Shown: piece after piece, positions 1 to 8,926 of the stretch | How the letters are laid out: each line of letters begins with the position of its first letter | Numbering within the stretch: position 1 is the stretch's first letter | NCBI RefSeq assembly: GCF_001646865.1 | Contig: NZ_LRRB01000251.1 | Coordinates: 26,675-90,674, forward strand | Direction of reading: 5' to 3' | DNA: 64,000 bases | From: Aldersonia kunmingensis | Lineage (GTDB): Bacteria > Actinomycetota > Actinomycetes > Mycobacteriales > Mycobacteriaceae | Made by a program: the position numbers and the translations under genes | Notes under the pieces: model-generated | What the model saw: only the letters and a program-made list of their open reading frames with translations | Told to the model about the DNA's origin: nothing | The model's database searches: none

Positions 1-122
1 AACGCGAGGTGTGGTGGGTTTCACCCCCACCGGGTATCCACCCGGCACCGTCCGCAACCCCATGCATCGAAAGTCGGCATATCGTTGCGCCGGTACCGGT
101 CCTGGGCGGCGAGCGCGCGCAA

Positions 123-1226
123 CTACCGTGGCGGGGCCAGCTCGAACTCGGCCCGCTTGTCCGGCTCGAGGAAGGCGAGCATCCGCATCCCCTCCGCTTC
201 GATCGCGGCGGCGGTCTTCTTCGATATGCGCGCGCCCGGCGCCACCACCAACCTGGCCGAATCCGCGGCGGCGTCGATCCGGTACCACGCGGCGACGAAC
301 CCGTCGAACAGTACGGGTGACGGCGCGGGCGAGAACGACTGCGAGACCTTCGCTCCCGTCTCGGGCACGATCCTCGTCCGATCCTGATGCGACAGCAGCG
401 CGTTGTCGTAGACCCCGAGATAGCGCACCGGAGCAGGCAGTTCGGGATCGGCGAGCTCGGCGTCCGCCGCGTCGTAGAGCACACGGCCGCGTTCGTCGGT
501 GTAGGTGCGGACCCGATCACCTAGCCGCTCGACCGCGGGACGCAACCCGGTCAGCCGCGACCACGTCTGCATATCCATCGTCGAGGCCGGCCCGAACGCG
601 CGCAGGTAGCGCAGCACCAGTTCCTCGGCCGGGTAGTCCGATTCGAGCGGGCGGCCCAGCCACGTTGAGATCCGCGCCCAACGCGGCCGCTCGTTGTGCC
701 CCCACTTGCCGCGGGGCGGCGTCTGCAGCACCGGCAGGAGATACAGGAGGGCTTGCAACACCGCGCCGGGATCGCGGTCGGGCCACTCCGCGGTGATCAG
801 CTTGCGCAGTTCGGCAGTGGTCATGGGCTCATCGCCGAGGATTCGCTCACCGCGGGCGCGCACATCCTCGCGGTCCATGCCGACCGTGGCACCGAAAAAG
901 AAGCCCTTACGGAACGGCGCCTTCTCCAGTTCGGGCTGAATCAGCGGCGCGATCCGGACCGCGTCACTCGCGGTCACCAGGTGAATCGTGCCGCGCATCA
1001 ACGTGATTCGAACGAGGCTGCGGTCCTCGAGCCCATCCGATATTACGATCGGGTCGAAATCGGCTATGCGACTCCACAATCCGATGAACGGTGGCCGCAC
1101 TTCCTGGGCCTGTAGTCCAACCAGATGCGTGCACATCTGCGCCGCGTCGAGCGTTGTGCGATCGAGCAGATGCTGGCGCGCGAGCAGGGTGCGGTTGAGC
1201 ACCCTGTTCGACAGCACCTCCGTCAT
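123..1226 (-). CDS. Winged-helix DNA-binding protein of the AlkZ/YcaQ (HTH_42) family
   Basis: A 367-aa soluble protein. Its N-terminal pattern (LVGLQAQE at about 36-42, then PPFIGLW) is typical of the HTH_42 family, which includes the DNA glycosylases AlkZ and AlkX/YcaQ that remove bulky or crosslinked purines. Residues Q39-A-Q41 match the QxQ catalytic motif described for AlkZ, whereas AlkX proteins carry QxD. The start ATG is preceded by TAGGAA. The gene begins 8 nt after the stop of the upstream quinone oxidoreductase gene, so the two are probably co-transcribed. Family assignment is solid; glycosylase activity is inferred from the motif only. Confidence 0.8.
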   Translation of the reverse strand: MTEVLSNRVLNRTLLARQHLLDRTTLDAAQMCTHLVGLQAQEVRPPFIGLWSRIADFDPIVISDGLEDRSLVRITLMRGTIHLVTASDAVRIAPLIQPELEKAPFRKGFFFGATVGMDREDVRARGERILGDEPMTTAELRKLITAEWPDRDPGAVLQALLYLLPVLQTPPRGKWGHNERPRWARISTWLGRPLESDYPAEELVLRYLRAFGPASTMDMQTWSRLTGLRPAVERLGDRVRTYTDERGRVLYDAADAELADPELPAPVRYLGVYDNALLSHQDRTRIVPETGAKVSQSFSPAPSPVLFDGFVAAWYRIDAAADSARLVVAPGARISKKTAAAIEAEGMRMLAFLEPDKRAEFELAPPR

Positions 1227-1234
1227 CCCGATTC

Positions 1235-2209
1235 CTAGCGGACCGTGAGCACGACCTTGCCGCGGGCGCTGCGATCTTCCAATGACGCGATCGCGGCGGC
1301 CGCATCCTCGAACGGGCGGGTGTCCGGCTCAGGAGCGGCGAGCTTGCCGGAGGCCAGCAACGGCTGGATGCGCTCCCACTGCGAGGGCAGCATGCTCGGG
1401 TCACCCATCCACCATGCGCCCCAGCCGACACCGACGACCTCGATGTTGTTGAGCAGCAGGCGGTTCACCTTCACCTCGGGAATGCCTCCGGCGGTGAATC
1501 CGATGACCAGCACGCGCCCTCCCCGGGCAAGCGAGCGGAGGCTGTCGGTGAAACGGTCGCCACCCACCGGGTCCACAACGATGTCGACGCCCTTGCCCTC
1601 GGTCAGCGCGCGTACCTGATCGAGCCAGCCGTCGACCAGAACGACATCGGTCGCTCCCGCGGCCCGCGCGACGTCGGCCTTCTCCTCGGTACTCACGACG
1701 GCGATGACACGAGCTGCATCGAAGGCCCGGGCAAGCCGCAGCGCGGACGTGCCGACGCCGCCGGCGGCACCGTGCACGAGCACCGTGTCACCCGCGCGCA
1801 GGCGACCGCGAACGTTGTAGGCGAAGTCCATGGTGAGGTCGTTGAAGAGCAGGCCCGCGCCCGCCGGCAACGAGACCGCGTCCGGCAGCGGGAACACCAG
1901 ATCCGGTGCGGCCACGGCGACCTCGGCCATGCCACCACCGAGACCGGTGAGCGCGGCGACCCGATCGCCCGCCTTGACTCGCGCACCCTCCGGTGCCGAA
2001 CGCACGATGCCGGACACCTCACCGCCGAAGACGAACGGCAGCTCCGGCTTGTACTGGTAGAGGCCCTTACTCATCAGCACATCGGGGAACGCGACACCCG
2101 CGGCGTGCACCTCGATCACCACCTGGCCGCCCGCAGCATCCGGTTCGTCGATCTCGACCACCCGTACCGATTCGGGTCCGGCGAGTTCGGTGAGCTGTAC
2201 GGCGCGCAT
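1235..2209 (-). CDS. NADPH:quinone oxidoreductase family protein (zinc-free MDR)
   Basis: A 324-aa medium-chain reductase of the quinone oxidoreductase branch. It opens [13 protein letters not shown], carries the GroES-like segment ([13 protein letters not shown]), and has a Rossmann dinucleotide-binding motif [15 protein letters not shown]. It lacks the zinc-ligand cysteines of alcohol dehydrogenases. The likely role is NADPH-dependent reduction of quinones or other electrophiles in the cytosol. I chose the ATG at 2209 because homologues start MRAVQ and GAAGGA lies just upstream; the open frame extends further but that part is unlike the family. It is divergent from the alcohol dehydrogenase gene and overlaps nothing real. 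Confidence 0.88.
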   Translation of the reverse strand: MRAVQLTELAGPESVRVVEIDEPDAAGGQVVIEVHAAGVAFPDVLMSKGLYQYKPELPFVFGGEVSGIVRSAPEGARVKAGDRVAALTGLGGGMAEVAVAAPDLVFPLPDAVSLPAGAGLLFNDLTMDFAYNVRGRLRAGDTVLVHGAAGGVGTSALRLARAFDAARVIAVVSTEEKADVARAAGATDVVLVDGWLDQVRALTEGKGVDIVVDPVGGDRFTDSLRSLARGGRVLVIGFTAGGIPEVKVNRLLLNNIEVVGVGWGAWWMGDPSMLPSQWERIQPLLASGKLAAPEPDTRPFEDAAAAIASLEDRSARGKVVLTVR

Positions 2210-2260
2210 GGGCGTCCTTCCGGTCGTTTCATGCCTGGTGCTTCGTCTTGTCGCGAACTT

Positions 2261-2270
2261 AACGTACGTT
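2261..2270. promoter_or_regulatory. 10-bp palindrome between divergent oxidoreductase genes
   Basis: AACGTACGTT is a perfect palindrome in the short gap between the quinone oxidoreductase start (2209) and the alcohol dehydrogenase start (2277). Palindromes of this kind in divergent promoters often bind TetR-family repressors. No regulator gene is adjacent, so this is a candidate site only. Confidence 0.35.
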
Positions 2271-2276
2271 TTCGAT

Positions 2277-3299
2277 ATGGAGGGCATGGTCCCCACCACG
2301 ATGACCGCGTGGCAGGTGGAACAGCCGGGTCCGATGCGCTCGCAACCGCTGCGCCGGGTCGAGATCGCGGTGCCCGAGCCGGGGCCCGATGAAGTGCTGG
2401 TGCAGGTGCGCTGCTGCGGTGTGTGCCGCACCGACCTGCATGTCGCCGAGGGTGATCTCGCCGTTCATCGCGAGCTTGTGGTGCCCGGCCACGAGGTGGT
2501 CGGCGAGGTTGTCGCAACGGGCGCCGAAGTGAACGCTTTCGATGTCGGCGCGCTCGTCGGAGTCGCGTGGCTGCGGCATACCTGCGGCCGCTGCCGCTAC
2601 TGCCTGCGTGGCGACGAGAACCTGTGTCCGGAATCGCGCTACACCGGATGGGATTTCGACGGCGGCTACGCCGAGTTCGCAGTCGCGCCCGCCGCCTTCG
2701 TGCACCGGCTACCCACCGGGTACCGCGACGAGGAGCTCGCTCCCCTGCTGTGCGCGGGCATCATCGGCTATCGCGCGCTGCTGTGCGCGAACGTGCCGCC
2801 GGGCGGGCGGCTCGGCATCTACGGCTTCGGCGGCAGCGCGCATATCTGCGCGCAGGTGGCGATCGCCCGGGGCGCCGAGGTGCACGTGATGACGCGCGGC
2901 GCCGGTGCGCGCGAACTCGCACTCGACCTCGGTGCCGCGTCGGTCCAGGGTGCCGGGGATCCACCACCGGTCCTGCTGGATTCCGCGATCTTGTTCGCGC
3001 CGGTGGGCGAGCTCGTACTGCCCGCGCTGGCAGCACTCGATCGCGGCGGGACGCTCGCCGTCGCCGGGATCCACCTGTCCGACATCCCGGTACTCAACTA
3101 TCAGCAGCACCTGTTCCAGGAACGTCGGCTGCGATCGGTCACCTCGAACACCCGCGCCGACGCGCGCGCGTTCCTCGACTTCGTCGCCGAGCATCGCATC
3201 CGGCTGAGCACAACGCCGTATCCGCGCGGCGAGGCGGACCGCGCACTGACCGACCTCGCGGAGGGCCGGATCACCGGCGCGGCAGTTCTCGTGCCCTGA
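2277..3299 (+). CDS. Zinc-dependent alcohol dehydrogenase (AdhA/AdhP-like)
   Basis: An MDR-superfamily alcohol dehydrogenase of about 333-340 aa that interconverts alcohols and aldehydes with NAD(P). Visible features are the catalytic zinc site ([14 protein letters not shown] and GHEVVGEV), the structural zinc lobe with four cysteines ([17 protein letters not shown]), and a nucleotide-binding loop written [10 protein letters not shown]. The start is uncertain: ATGs at 2277, 2286 and 2301 are in frame. The family normally begins M-x-AWQV, which points to 2301, but no well-spaced Shine-Dalgarno decides between them. It converges with dinB at its 3' end and is divergent from the quinone oxidoreductase. 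Confidence 0.85.
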   Translation: MEGMVPTTMTAWQVEQPGPMRSQPLRRVEIAVPEPGPDEVLVQVRCCGVCRTDLHVAEGDLAVHRELVVPGHEVVGEVVATGAEVNAFDVGALVGVAWLRHTCGRCRYCLRGDENLCPESRYTGWDFDGGYAEFAVAPAAFVHRLPTGYRDEELAPLLCAGIIGYRALLCANVPPGGRLGIYGFGGSAHICAQVAIARGAEVHVMTRGAGARELALDLGAASVQGAGDPPPVLLDSAILFAPVGELVLPALAALDRGGTLAVAGIHLSDIPVLNYQQHLFQERRLRSVTSNTRADARAFLDFVAEHRIRLSTTPYPRGEADRALTDLAEGRITGAAVLVP

Positions 3300-3314
3300 C
3301 ACAGGGTCGAAACG

Positions 3315-4394
3315 TCAATCATTCGAGGGCATCTCGGGTGGCTGATCGAGATCGGTGAGGTCGAGCCGGACACCGAGTAACCGCACCGGCCGATCGAGCG
3401 GGAACATGCCGAGCAGGGTGAGCGCGACCGTGACGACCTCGTCCACATCCGTAGACGGTGCCGGAAGTTTGTGCGCGTGGCTGCTGGTGAAGAACGTCTT
3501 GGTTCGCACGGTGACGGCGACCCGCTCGATCGTGCGGCCGGAAGCAATGACCTCGTGTGCCACGGCGGTCGCCAGCTCCACAACCCCGGCGCGGATGTCG
3601 GCGATATCGGTGAGGTCTTGGGGGAACGTGCGCGAGTGGCTCCGGCCCCGCGCCACCCGCGGCTCGGTCGCCACCTCAATGCGCCCGGCCCCCGTGCCGA
3701 GCAGTCGCAGGTATGGCCCGGTCCGTGGCCCGAACGCCGCGGCGAGCTCGTTCCGGTCCGCGGCTCCCAACTGTCCCACCGTTGTGATGCCCAGGTCCGC
3801 CAGGCGTTTTGCGGTGCGCGCCCCCACGCCCCACAACGCGTCCGGGCCGCGGTCGGCCATCACCTCGGCCCAGTTCTGCGCGGTCAGCCGGAAAACCCCT
3901 GACAGGGCCGGTGCGCCGGTGCCCTTGGGCTTCACAAAGCCGGTGGCGAGCTTCGCCCGGTGCGTGTTGTCGCCCACTCCGACCGAGCAGCGCAAACCGG
4001 TCTCCTCGTAGACCCGGACGCGGATGCGCTGCGCGACGTCCTCCGGATCATCGGTGTCGATGCCGACGAAGGCCTCGTCCCAGCCGAGCACCTCGACCGG
4101 CCCAAACTGTCGCAGCGCGTCCATGACCTGCTCGGATGCGCCCTCGTACGCGTCCAGATCGACCGGCAGGAAGGCGGCATCCGGGCAGCGCCGCACAGCG
4201 GATCGCAACGGCATCCCGGCGCGGACTCCGTGCTCGCGCGCCTCGTAGGACGCGCAGGTGACCACCACCCTGGACTGCGTCGGATCGCCCGACCCACCGA
4301 CGATCACCGGTTTACCGACCAGCTCGGGATTGCGCAGCCGCTCCACCGCCGCCTGGAATTGATCCAGGTCGACGTGCAGGATCCATGCGGTCAT
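3315..4394 (-). CDS. dinB: Y-family DNA polymerase IV, DinB2 type
   Basis: A 359-aa translesion polymerase. The metal-binding residues are visible as D9 (in HVDLDQF) and D106-E107 (in GWDEAF). Thumb helix-hairpin-helix (ALWGVGARTAKRLADLGI) and little-finger segments follow. Length and text match mycobacterial DinB2 rather than DinB1, and no C-terminal beta-clamp peptide is apparent. The steric-gate position, aromatic in most Y-family enzymes and leucine in M. smegmatis DinB2, is Q14 here. The start ATG has GGAGGC 3 nt upstream. It is divergent from the thioesterase gene. Confidence 0.92.
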   Translation of the reverse strand: MTAWILHVDLDQFQAAVERLRNPELVGKPVIVGGSGDPTQSRVVVTCASYEAREHGVRAGMPLRSAVRRCPDAAFLPVDLDAYEGASEQVMDALRQFGPVEVLGWDEAFVGIDTDDPEDVAQRIRVRVYEETGLRCSVGVGDNTHRAKLATGFVKPKGTGAPALSGVFRLTAQNWAEVMADRGPDALWGVGARTAKRLADLGITTVGQLGAADRNELAAAFGPRTGPYLRLLGTGAGRIEVATEPRVARGRSHSRTFPQDLTDIADIRAGVVELATAVAHEVIASGRTIERVAVTVRTKTFFTSSHAHKLPAPSTDVDEVVTVALTLLGMFPLDRPVRLLGVRLDLTDLDQPPEMPSND

Positions 4395-4518
4395 TTGGCC
4401 TCCGATTTCACTATCTCCTTACCTCTCCGGGAAGTCGTTACGCGCGGAAAGTCTCCAGACGCACGTAAAGTCGGCTACCGAAGCTGACGGTCACCGACAG
4501 GTCTGTGAAGGAGGACTC

Positions 4519-5322
4519 GTGGCCACCTCGGTCGACGACCCGCTGGCTCCATTGCGCGCCCCAGACCTGGGCTTTGCCTTGTCCTGGCAGGTCCGCACAC
4601 CGGATACCGATCCGGATTCCCGCCTGCGCCTCGATGGGGTCGCGAAGTATCTCGAAGAAATCGCCTGGGAGAACCTGCAGGCGACCGGATTCAAAACTTC
4701 CGATCCGTTCTGGATCGTGCGCCGAACGGTCATCGACGTCATCCGGCCGATCACCTGGCCCGACCAACTGCACCTGCGTCGCTGGTGCGATGCGCTGTCC
4801 ACGCGATGGACCGCGATGCGGGTGCGAATCGCCAGCGACCAGGGCGGCCTGATCGAGACCGAGGCGTTCTGGATCAACATCAGCGAATCCACCGGTATGC
4901 CGACGCGGATCAGCGACGAAGGCCTCGGCTTCCTGCAGGCAATGACCGACGAGCACCGGCTCAAATGGCGCCCCTGGCTGAGTGAGCCTGCGCCGCCCGA
5001 ATCCAGCTCGGATCTGCACTTTCCACTGCGTGCCACGGACATCGACCAGTTCAACCATGTCAACAATGCCGCGTATCTGCAGGCCGTCGAGCAGTACCTG
5101 GTGGACTACCCCTCGCTGATCGCGCAGCAGTACCGGGCGATCATCGAGTACAACGCGCCGACGCTGTCCGGCGAGAACATCATGGTGCGCGGCCGCCTGG
5201 AATCCGTCGGGGGCGCGCAGCCCACCACCCTGCGGCTGTGGTTCATGGTCGGAGACGCCGTGCGCACGGCGGTGTGCATCCGTCCGCTGCCGAGCGACGG
5301 TGAGGGCGCCGCCGCACAATGA
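4519..5322 (+). CDS. Acyl-ACP thioesterase family protein
   Basis: A 267-aa double-hotdog protein of the FatA/FatB-like acyl-ACP thioesterase family, which hydrolyses acyl thioesters to release fatty acids. The first hotdog has the helix LRLDGVAKYLEEIAWENL; the second has DIDQFNHVNNAAYL, containing the Asn/His region used in catalysis by this family. The GTG start is preceded by a strong AAGGAGG. The last codons overlap the next gene (ATGA), so it is translationally coupled to the histidine phosphatase. Acyl specificity cannot be judged from sequence. Confidence 0.85.
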   Translation: MATSVDDPLAPLRAPDLGFALSWQVRTPDTDPDSRLRLDGVAKYLEEIAWENLQATGFKTSDPFWIVRRTVIDVIRPITWPDQLHLRRWCDALSTRWTAMRVRIASDQGGLIETEAFWINISESTGMPTRISDEGLGFLQAMTDEHRLKWRPWLSEPAPPESSSDLHFPLRATDIDQFNHVNNAAYLQAVEQYLVDYPSLIAQQYRAIIEYNAPTLSGENIMVRGRLESVGGAQPTTLRLWFMVGDAVRTAVCIRPLPSDGEGAAAQ

Positions 5323-5813
5323 GCACCCGGACGCTGATCTTGATGCGGCACGGCAAGTCCGCCTACCCCGACGGGGTCGCCGACCACGAGCGCCCCCTCG
5401 CGCCGCGCGGGCAGCTGCAGGCCGCAATGGCCGGTGACTGGCTGCGCACCACCCAGCCGGTTATAGATGCGGTGCGGTGCTCGACGTCCACCCGAACCCG
5501 GGAGACGCTGGCTGCGACCGCGGTCGATGCCCCGGTGGAATTCGACCGCTCGATCTACGGCGGCTCGCCGCGCGAGCTCGTCGAGGTGATCAACATCGTC
5601 GACGAGGCCGTGCAGACGCTGCTGCTGGTTGGACATGTTCCCGGAATACCTTGGACTGCTTGGGAACTCGCGCACAACCGCAGTTCGCCGCAAGCTCAAC
5701 AGCTCGAGGAGAAGTTCCCGACCTCCGCGCTCGCGGTGATCGAGTTCGACCGGCCGTGGGCGGATATCGACCCCGGGACCGGCGAGTTGGTGGTCTTTCA
5801 CGTCCCGCGCTAG
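5319..5813 (+). CDS. SixA-type histidine phosphatase family protein
   Basis: A 164-aa protein of the histidine phosphatase (phosphoglycerate mutase-like) superfamily. The catalytic RHG motif is at residues 10-12 (MRHGKSAYPDG) and the second catalytic histidine sits in LLVGHVPG. Size and the RHGKS variant resemble SixA-like phosphohistidine phosphatases. Its ATG overlaps the thioesterase stop by 4 nt, implying co-translation. The substrate is unknown; this family covers phosphoproteins and small metabolites. Confidence 0.85.
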   Translation: MSTRTLILMRHGKSAYPDGVADHERPLAPRGQLQAAMAGDWLRTTQPVIDAVRCSTSTRTRETLAATAVDAPVEFDRSIYGGSPRELVEVINIVDEAVQTLLLVGHVPGIPWTAWELAHNRSSPQAQQLEEKFPTSALAVIEFDRPWADIDPGTGELVVFHVPR

Positions 5814-5829
5814 CCGAGCTGCCGCTTCC

Positions 5830-5889
5830 GTGATCACGAGCAAATGGCCGGGAAATTGCACGAAATTGGGGCCATTCGTTCGTGATCAC
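5830..5889. repeat. Long inverted repeat between convergent genes
   Basis: Two 20-nt arms, 5830-5849 and 5870-5889, match at 18 of 20 positions when one is reverse-complemented (outer part GTGATCACGA), with a 20-nt spacer. The right arm contains the stop codon of the hydrolase at 5886. It probably acts as a two-way transcription terminator for the converging phosphatase and hydrolase genes, and it could also be a dispersed palindromic element. Confidence 0.7.
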
Positions 5890-7568
5890 CGCAAGACGGG
5901 ACGGGTCGCGAAGGCAGCGAGAGCGGTCGAGACCTGCTCCGGGCGCCCATCGTTTTGCTTGGCCGCGGCGGTGAGCAAATCGATGTGGTTGTAGCCGGGC
6001 ATCACCAGCACCACGTCCCCTGCCCGGGCTCGCGGCGGGTCGATCAGGCCGTCCTTGGCCTCGGCGGTGAACACCGGATGCCGCAGCACGCCGTCGCGAT
6101 GCAGCCGGTGCGCGGCGAGCGCGGGCGCGTTGCCCGCACTCAAATCGGTGACGAGTTGCGTCGGGAAGTACCACTCGGTGAAGTCGAGCGGTTGCTCGCA
6201 CAGGCTGCGGGCCAGCTGACGGATCGAGGTGATCTCGTTCGCCGGCCCGGTGAACGGCCCCGGTACGACCTCGTCGTAGTCGTCCCAGCCGTAGACCACG
6301 ACGGGGTTACTGAACTCGGCCGGTGACACCTTGGGCGCATTGCCGAATGCGCTGCGCATCAACGGGTTCGACAACACCTCGTTGGGCACTGGGAATGACT
6401 TCGGCACCACCGGTCCACGCACAAAACCGACGCTGGCCTGGATGAAGCCCAGGATCATCGAGTTGTCGTCCATGATCGAGCCCAGTACCGCGTCGTTGGT
6501 CGCGTTCAGCGTGCGAACGTCCGGACTTCCGGTGGCGAACATCGCGAAATTGCCGGCGAGCAACGTCCGCAGCGAGAGGTCGACGTTGGTGTTGTGCGGC
6601 AACCGCGCCACGATGTCGTTGACGCCCTCGGGATTCAGCCGAGCCGCGAGTCCGGTCAGCGCGAGCAGGTTGGTGGTCTCGGGGTTGATCACCGCAGGCA
6701 GGCGCAGCACCGGCAACGCCCCGGTGGCGACGCCGCCTACCGCTGCGAGCGGCGCGGCCACCGGCGCCGGTAGATCCAACGGCCCGAACCCGGGCACCGG
6801 CAGCGCCGCGTCCACCACGGTGTCGAGCGCGAAATAGCCCGCGCACTGGGCGAACCCGGCGTCATCGAGAGTGGCTGGATTGCCATCGAAGTCCCACTGC
6901 GCGAAGAACCCGGTGACGAAGCCGCCGAGCGAATGGCCGCCGCAGAGCACCTTGTTCGCCCGCACAGCGGGGTCGGGCAGCTCGCGGCGCAGCAGTTCGT
7001 ACTGGTCGCGAAGGGTCTGCTCGAGCCCTACGCCGCGAAGCCACTCGGTTTGTGCACCGTCGGCGTACCCAGCGAAGCGCCGCCCATCGACCTCGCGCTT
7101 ATGAAAGTAATAGTCGGTGGCGACATCGAGGTCGCCGGTACGCAATGCCGCAGCGACCCCGGCGTGGTCTTCCAGGCAGTTCGAGCGCCGGTCGAGCGCC
7201 CAGAACTCGATGTACCTGCCGGCCGCGGCGGCCGTCGAAACCGTGTTGCGTGCAACGCTTTCGAAAGCACCGGCACCCTCGAAGATGCCCGGCTGGGCGA
7301 CCAGGATGCGGTCGGCGTCCGCGGCATCGGCAGGGCCGTTCGCGGCACGGAACCGGAGGTAGGACAGCCGGTCACACTCCGGCGGATGCTGGCCGGCCGC
7401 AGGCGGCAACGGCGCAGGCAGGCTGACGACCGTCTCGATGACATCGGTTACCGGCGACGTGGAACGCACCGCGGTTTCGGCTCGTCCCTCTTGAGCGTTC
7501 GCGGGTGCGACGCCCGACATCGCCAATACGATCGACACACCACATCCCAGCAACCACTGAGTGCGCAT
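5886..7568 (-). CDS. Secreted alpha/beta hydrolase (lipase/esterase-like)
   Basis: A 560-aa exported protein. Residues 1-25 form a signal peptide (hydrophobic run, then APANA just before Q26). The nucleophile elbow GGHSLGGF places the catalytic serine at about S213, followed by FFAQWDFDG. This suits a lipase/esterase-type alpha/beta hydrolase acting outside the membrane. The frame is open far upstream, but only the ATG at 7568 gives a signal peptide. Substrate unknown. It is divergent from the VOC gene at 7680, and its stop lies within an inverted repeat. Confidence 0.78.
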   Translation of the reverse strand: MRTQWLLGCGVSIVLAMSGVAPANAQEGRAETAVRSTSPVTDVIETVVSLPAPLPPAAGQHPPECDRLSYLRFRAANGPADAADADRILVAQPGIFEGAGAFESVARNTVSTAAAAGRYIEFWALDRRSNCLEDHAGVAAALRTGDLDVATDYYFHKREVDGRRFAGYADGAQTEWLRGVGLEQTLRDQYELLRRELPDPAVRANKVLCGGHSLGGFVTGFFAQWDFDGNPATLDDAGFAQCAGYFALDTVVDAALPVPGFGPLDLPAPVAAPLAAVGGVATGALPVLRLPAVINPETTNLLALTGLAARLNPEGVNDIVARLPHNTNVDLSLRTLLAGNFAMFATGSPDVRTLNATNDAVLGSIMDDNSMILGFIQASVGFVRGPVVPKSFPVPNEVLSNPLMRSAFGNAPKVSPAEFSNPVVVYGWDDYDEVVPGPFTGPANEITSIRQLARSLCEQPLDFTEWYFPTQLVTDLSAGNAPALAAHRLHRDGVLRHPVFTAEAKDGLIDPPRARAGDVVLVMPGYNHIDLLTAAAKQNDGRPEQVSTALAAFATRPVLR

Positions 7569-7679
7569 GACGCATTCAACCGTGCCGGGGACATTTTTCC
7601 AGCCGTTTTGGGAACGAGGACTGAACCTGTCCGCAATAGCGACAAGACTCAGGATTACCGACAACGAGAGGTGATCACG

Positions 7680-8075
7680 ATGGACTGGACGCTCGAACTC
7701 GTCACTCTGCCCGTGACCGACGTCGACCGGGCCAAGGACTTCTACACATCGATCGGTTTCAACGCCGACCACGACCACACGGTGACCGAGGATCTGCGCT
7801 TCGTTCAACTCACTCCCCCGGGCTCGAACTGCTCGATCGCGATCGGCAAGAACATCACCGATGCGGTGCCGGGCTCGTACAAGGGTCTGACTGTTTGCGT
7901 CTCCGACATCGAGGAAGGGCGCAAGACGCTGCTCGACGCCGGCGTCGACGCCAGCGAGGTGGACGTGCAGCCCTGGGGACACTTTGTGTATTTCACCGAC
8001 CCGGATGGAAACGGGTGGCAAATGCAGTACCTGCCCTACCGCTACGGTGCCCCGCCGCCGAACCTGCCGAACTGA
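7680..8075 (+). CDS. VOC (glyoxalase/bleomycin-resistance) family protein
   Basis: A 131-aa single VOC-fold protein: LELVTLPVTDVDRAKDFYTSIGF at the start and GHFVYFTDPDGNGWQMQ near the end, the paired beta-alpha-beta modules of the family. Members bind a metal and act as dioxygenases, isomerases, lyases or drug-binding proteins; nothing here identifies the substrate. The ATG follows GAGAGG with suitable spacing. A strong hairpin terminator begins 13 nt after the stop. Confidence 0.85.
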   Translation: MDWTLELVTLPVTDVDRAKDFYTSIGFNADHDHTVTEDLRFVQLTPPGSNCSIAIGKNITDAVPGSYKGLTVCVSDIEEGRKTLLDAGVDASEVDVQPWGHFVYFTDPDGNGWQMQYLPYRYGAPPPNLPN

Positions 8076-8077
8076 CG

Positions 8078-8131
8078 GTGCGAATTATGTTCCCGGGGGC
8101 GAAGTTTCGTCCCCGGGAACAAATTTTGCAC
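8078..8131. repeat. Intergenic repeat, copy A
   Basis: A 54-nt segment alignable without gaps to 8927-8980, with roughly 70% of positions identical by eye. Both share GCGAAGTTTCG-like cores and end TTTGCAC. The copies bracket the small membrane protein and VOC genes. Copy A keeps a strong hairpin; copy B does not. Confidence 0.6.
8089..8127 (+). terminator. Hairpin terminator after the VOC gene
   Basis: GTTCCCGGGG (8089-8098) pairs perfectly with CCCCGGGAAC (8111-8120). An inner CGAA/TTCG stem extends it across one G-T pair. AAATTTT follows on the plus strand. It lies between the converging VOC and membrane-protein genes and fits an intrinsic terminator. Confidence 0.75.
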
Positions 8132-8151
8132 CCGGGAGCGCGTGCGAACGG

Positions 8152-8349
8152 TTACCGCGTGACCTTGTAGGCGACGAACCCTACGAGCAGGAGTCCGGCG
8201 AGGATTGCCCAGCCGAAGCCCGCGAGCCACCAGATCAGCGCAAAGCCGATCAAGGCCGGGGCACCGAGCACCGCAACCATCACGGGGCTTTGTTTGATCG
8301 TTTCCAGCCCGGCACGTCCAGTCTGCCGGTCGAGCTTCTTCCCAGCCAT
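8152..8349 (-). CDS. Small membrane protein of unknown function
   Basis: A 65-aa protein with a charged N-terminus (MAGKKLDRQTGR) and two closely spaced hydrophobic segments at about 23-42 and 44-60. It is most likely a two-pass membrane protein. AGGAG lies 7 nt upstream of the ATG, and the gene starts 9 nt after the stop of the neighbouring VOC gene, so the pair looks like an operon. I do not recognise a family. Confidence 0.6.
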   Translation of the reverse strand: MAGKKLDRQTGRAGLETIKQSPVMVAVLGAPALIGFALIWWLAGFGWAILAGLLLVGFVAYKVTR

Positions 8350-8358
8350 CCTCGACTC

Positions 8359-8775
8359 CTATCCCTTCGGTGCGGCCAGTTCCAGCGCGATGTTGTCCGG
8401 ATCGCGGAACTCCAGTATGTACGAGATTCCGATGTCTTTGATCGGCTCATGCGCGATGCCCAGGTCATCGAGGTGCGTAGCTGCCGAATCCAATTCCGCC
8501 TTGCTGCCCACGTTGAACGCAAGATGGTCGAGGCCCGTCCGGTCCTCGTCGAAGTTGTCCTCGGCGACGGGCCTCAGCCCGATCAGTGCGTCCCCGATGT
8601 TGTAGATGACGCCGCCGTACAGGAATGCGAGCTGCTCGCGAAGTTTGTCGTCGGCGTCGGCCGGCATCTCGATGAGAACCGGCCAACCGAACACACCGTC
8701 ATAGAACCGTCGCGACCGCTCGATATCGGTGACCGTGAGCCGAACGTGGGAAATGGACGTCGTGTTGATCGTCAT
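8359..8775 (-). CDS. VOC family protein
   Basis: A 138-aa glyoxalase-fold protein: ISHVRLTVTDIERSRRFYDGVFGWPV at the N-terminus, LDHLAFNVGSKAELDSAATHL in the middle, and LEFRDPDNIALELAAP at the end. Histidine and glutamate at the usual VOC metal positions are present (DHLAF, IALEL). An alternative ATG at 8784 would add three residues; the upstream open frame is not family-like. It is upstream of and probably co-transcribed with the 65-aa membrane protein. Substrate unknown. Confidence 0.82.
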   Translation of the reverse strand: MTINTTSISHVRLTVTDIERSRRFYDGVFGWPVLIEMPADADDKLREQLAFLYGGVIYNIGDALIGLRPVAEDNFDEDRTGLDHLAFNVGSKAELDSAATHLDDLGIAHEPIKDIGISYILEFRDPDNIALELAAPKG

Positions 8776-8926
8776 GCGATCCATGCTGCCAGGCTTGGCC
8801 GGAGAATCGCGTTCCGCGGCGGCCATATCCCAGAATCCTGGGATGGTCACGCGGCGGTAGCACTCGGTATCGGGATGGCCGTGGCGGGCGCACCGGGGGT
8901 AGCGGCCGCCAAACCAGAGCAAACGG

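Noticed and set aside
30..45. Small hairpin (CCGGGT/ACCCGG) near the left edge
   Set aside because: A 6-bp stem about 80 nt beyond the nearest stop, without a U tract; too weak to call a terminator.
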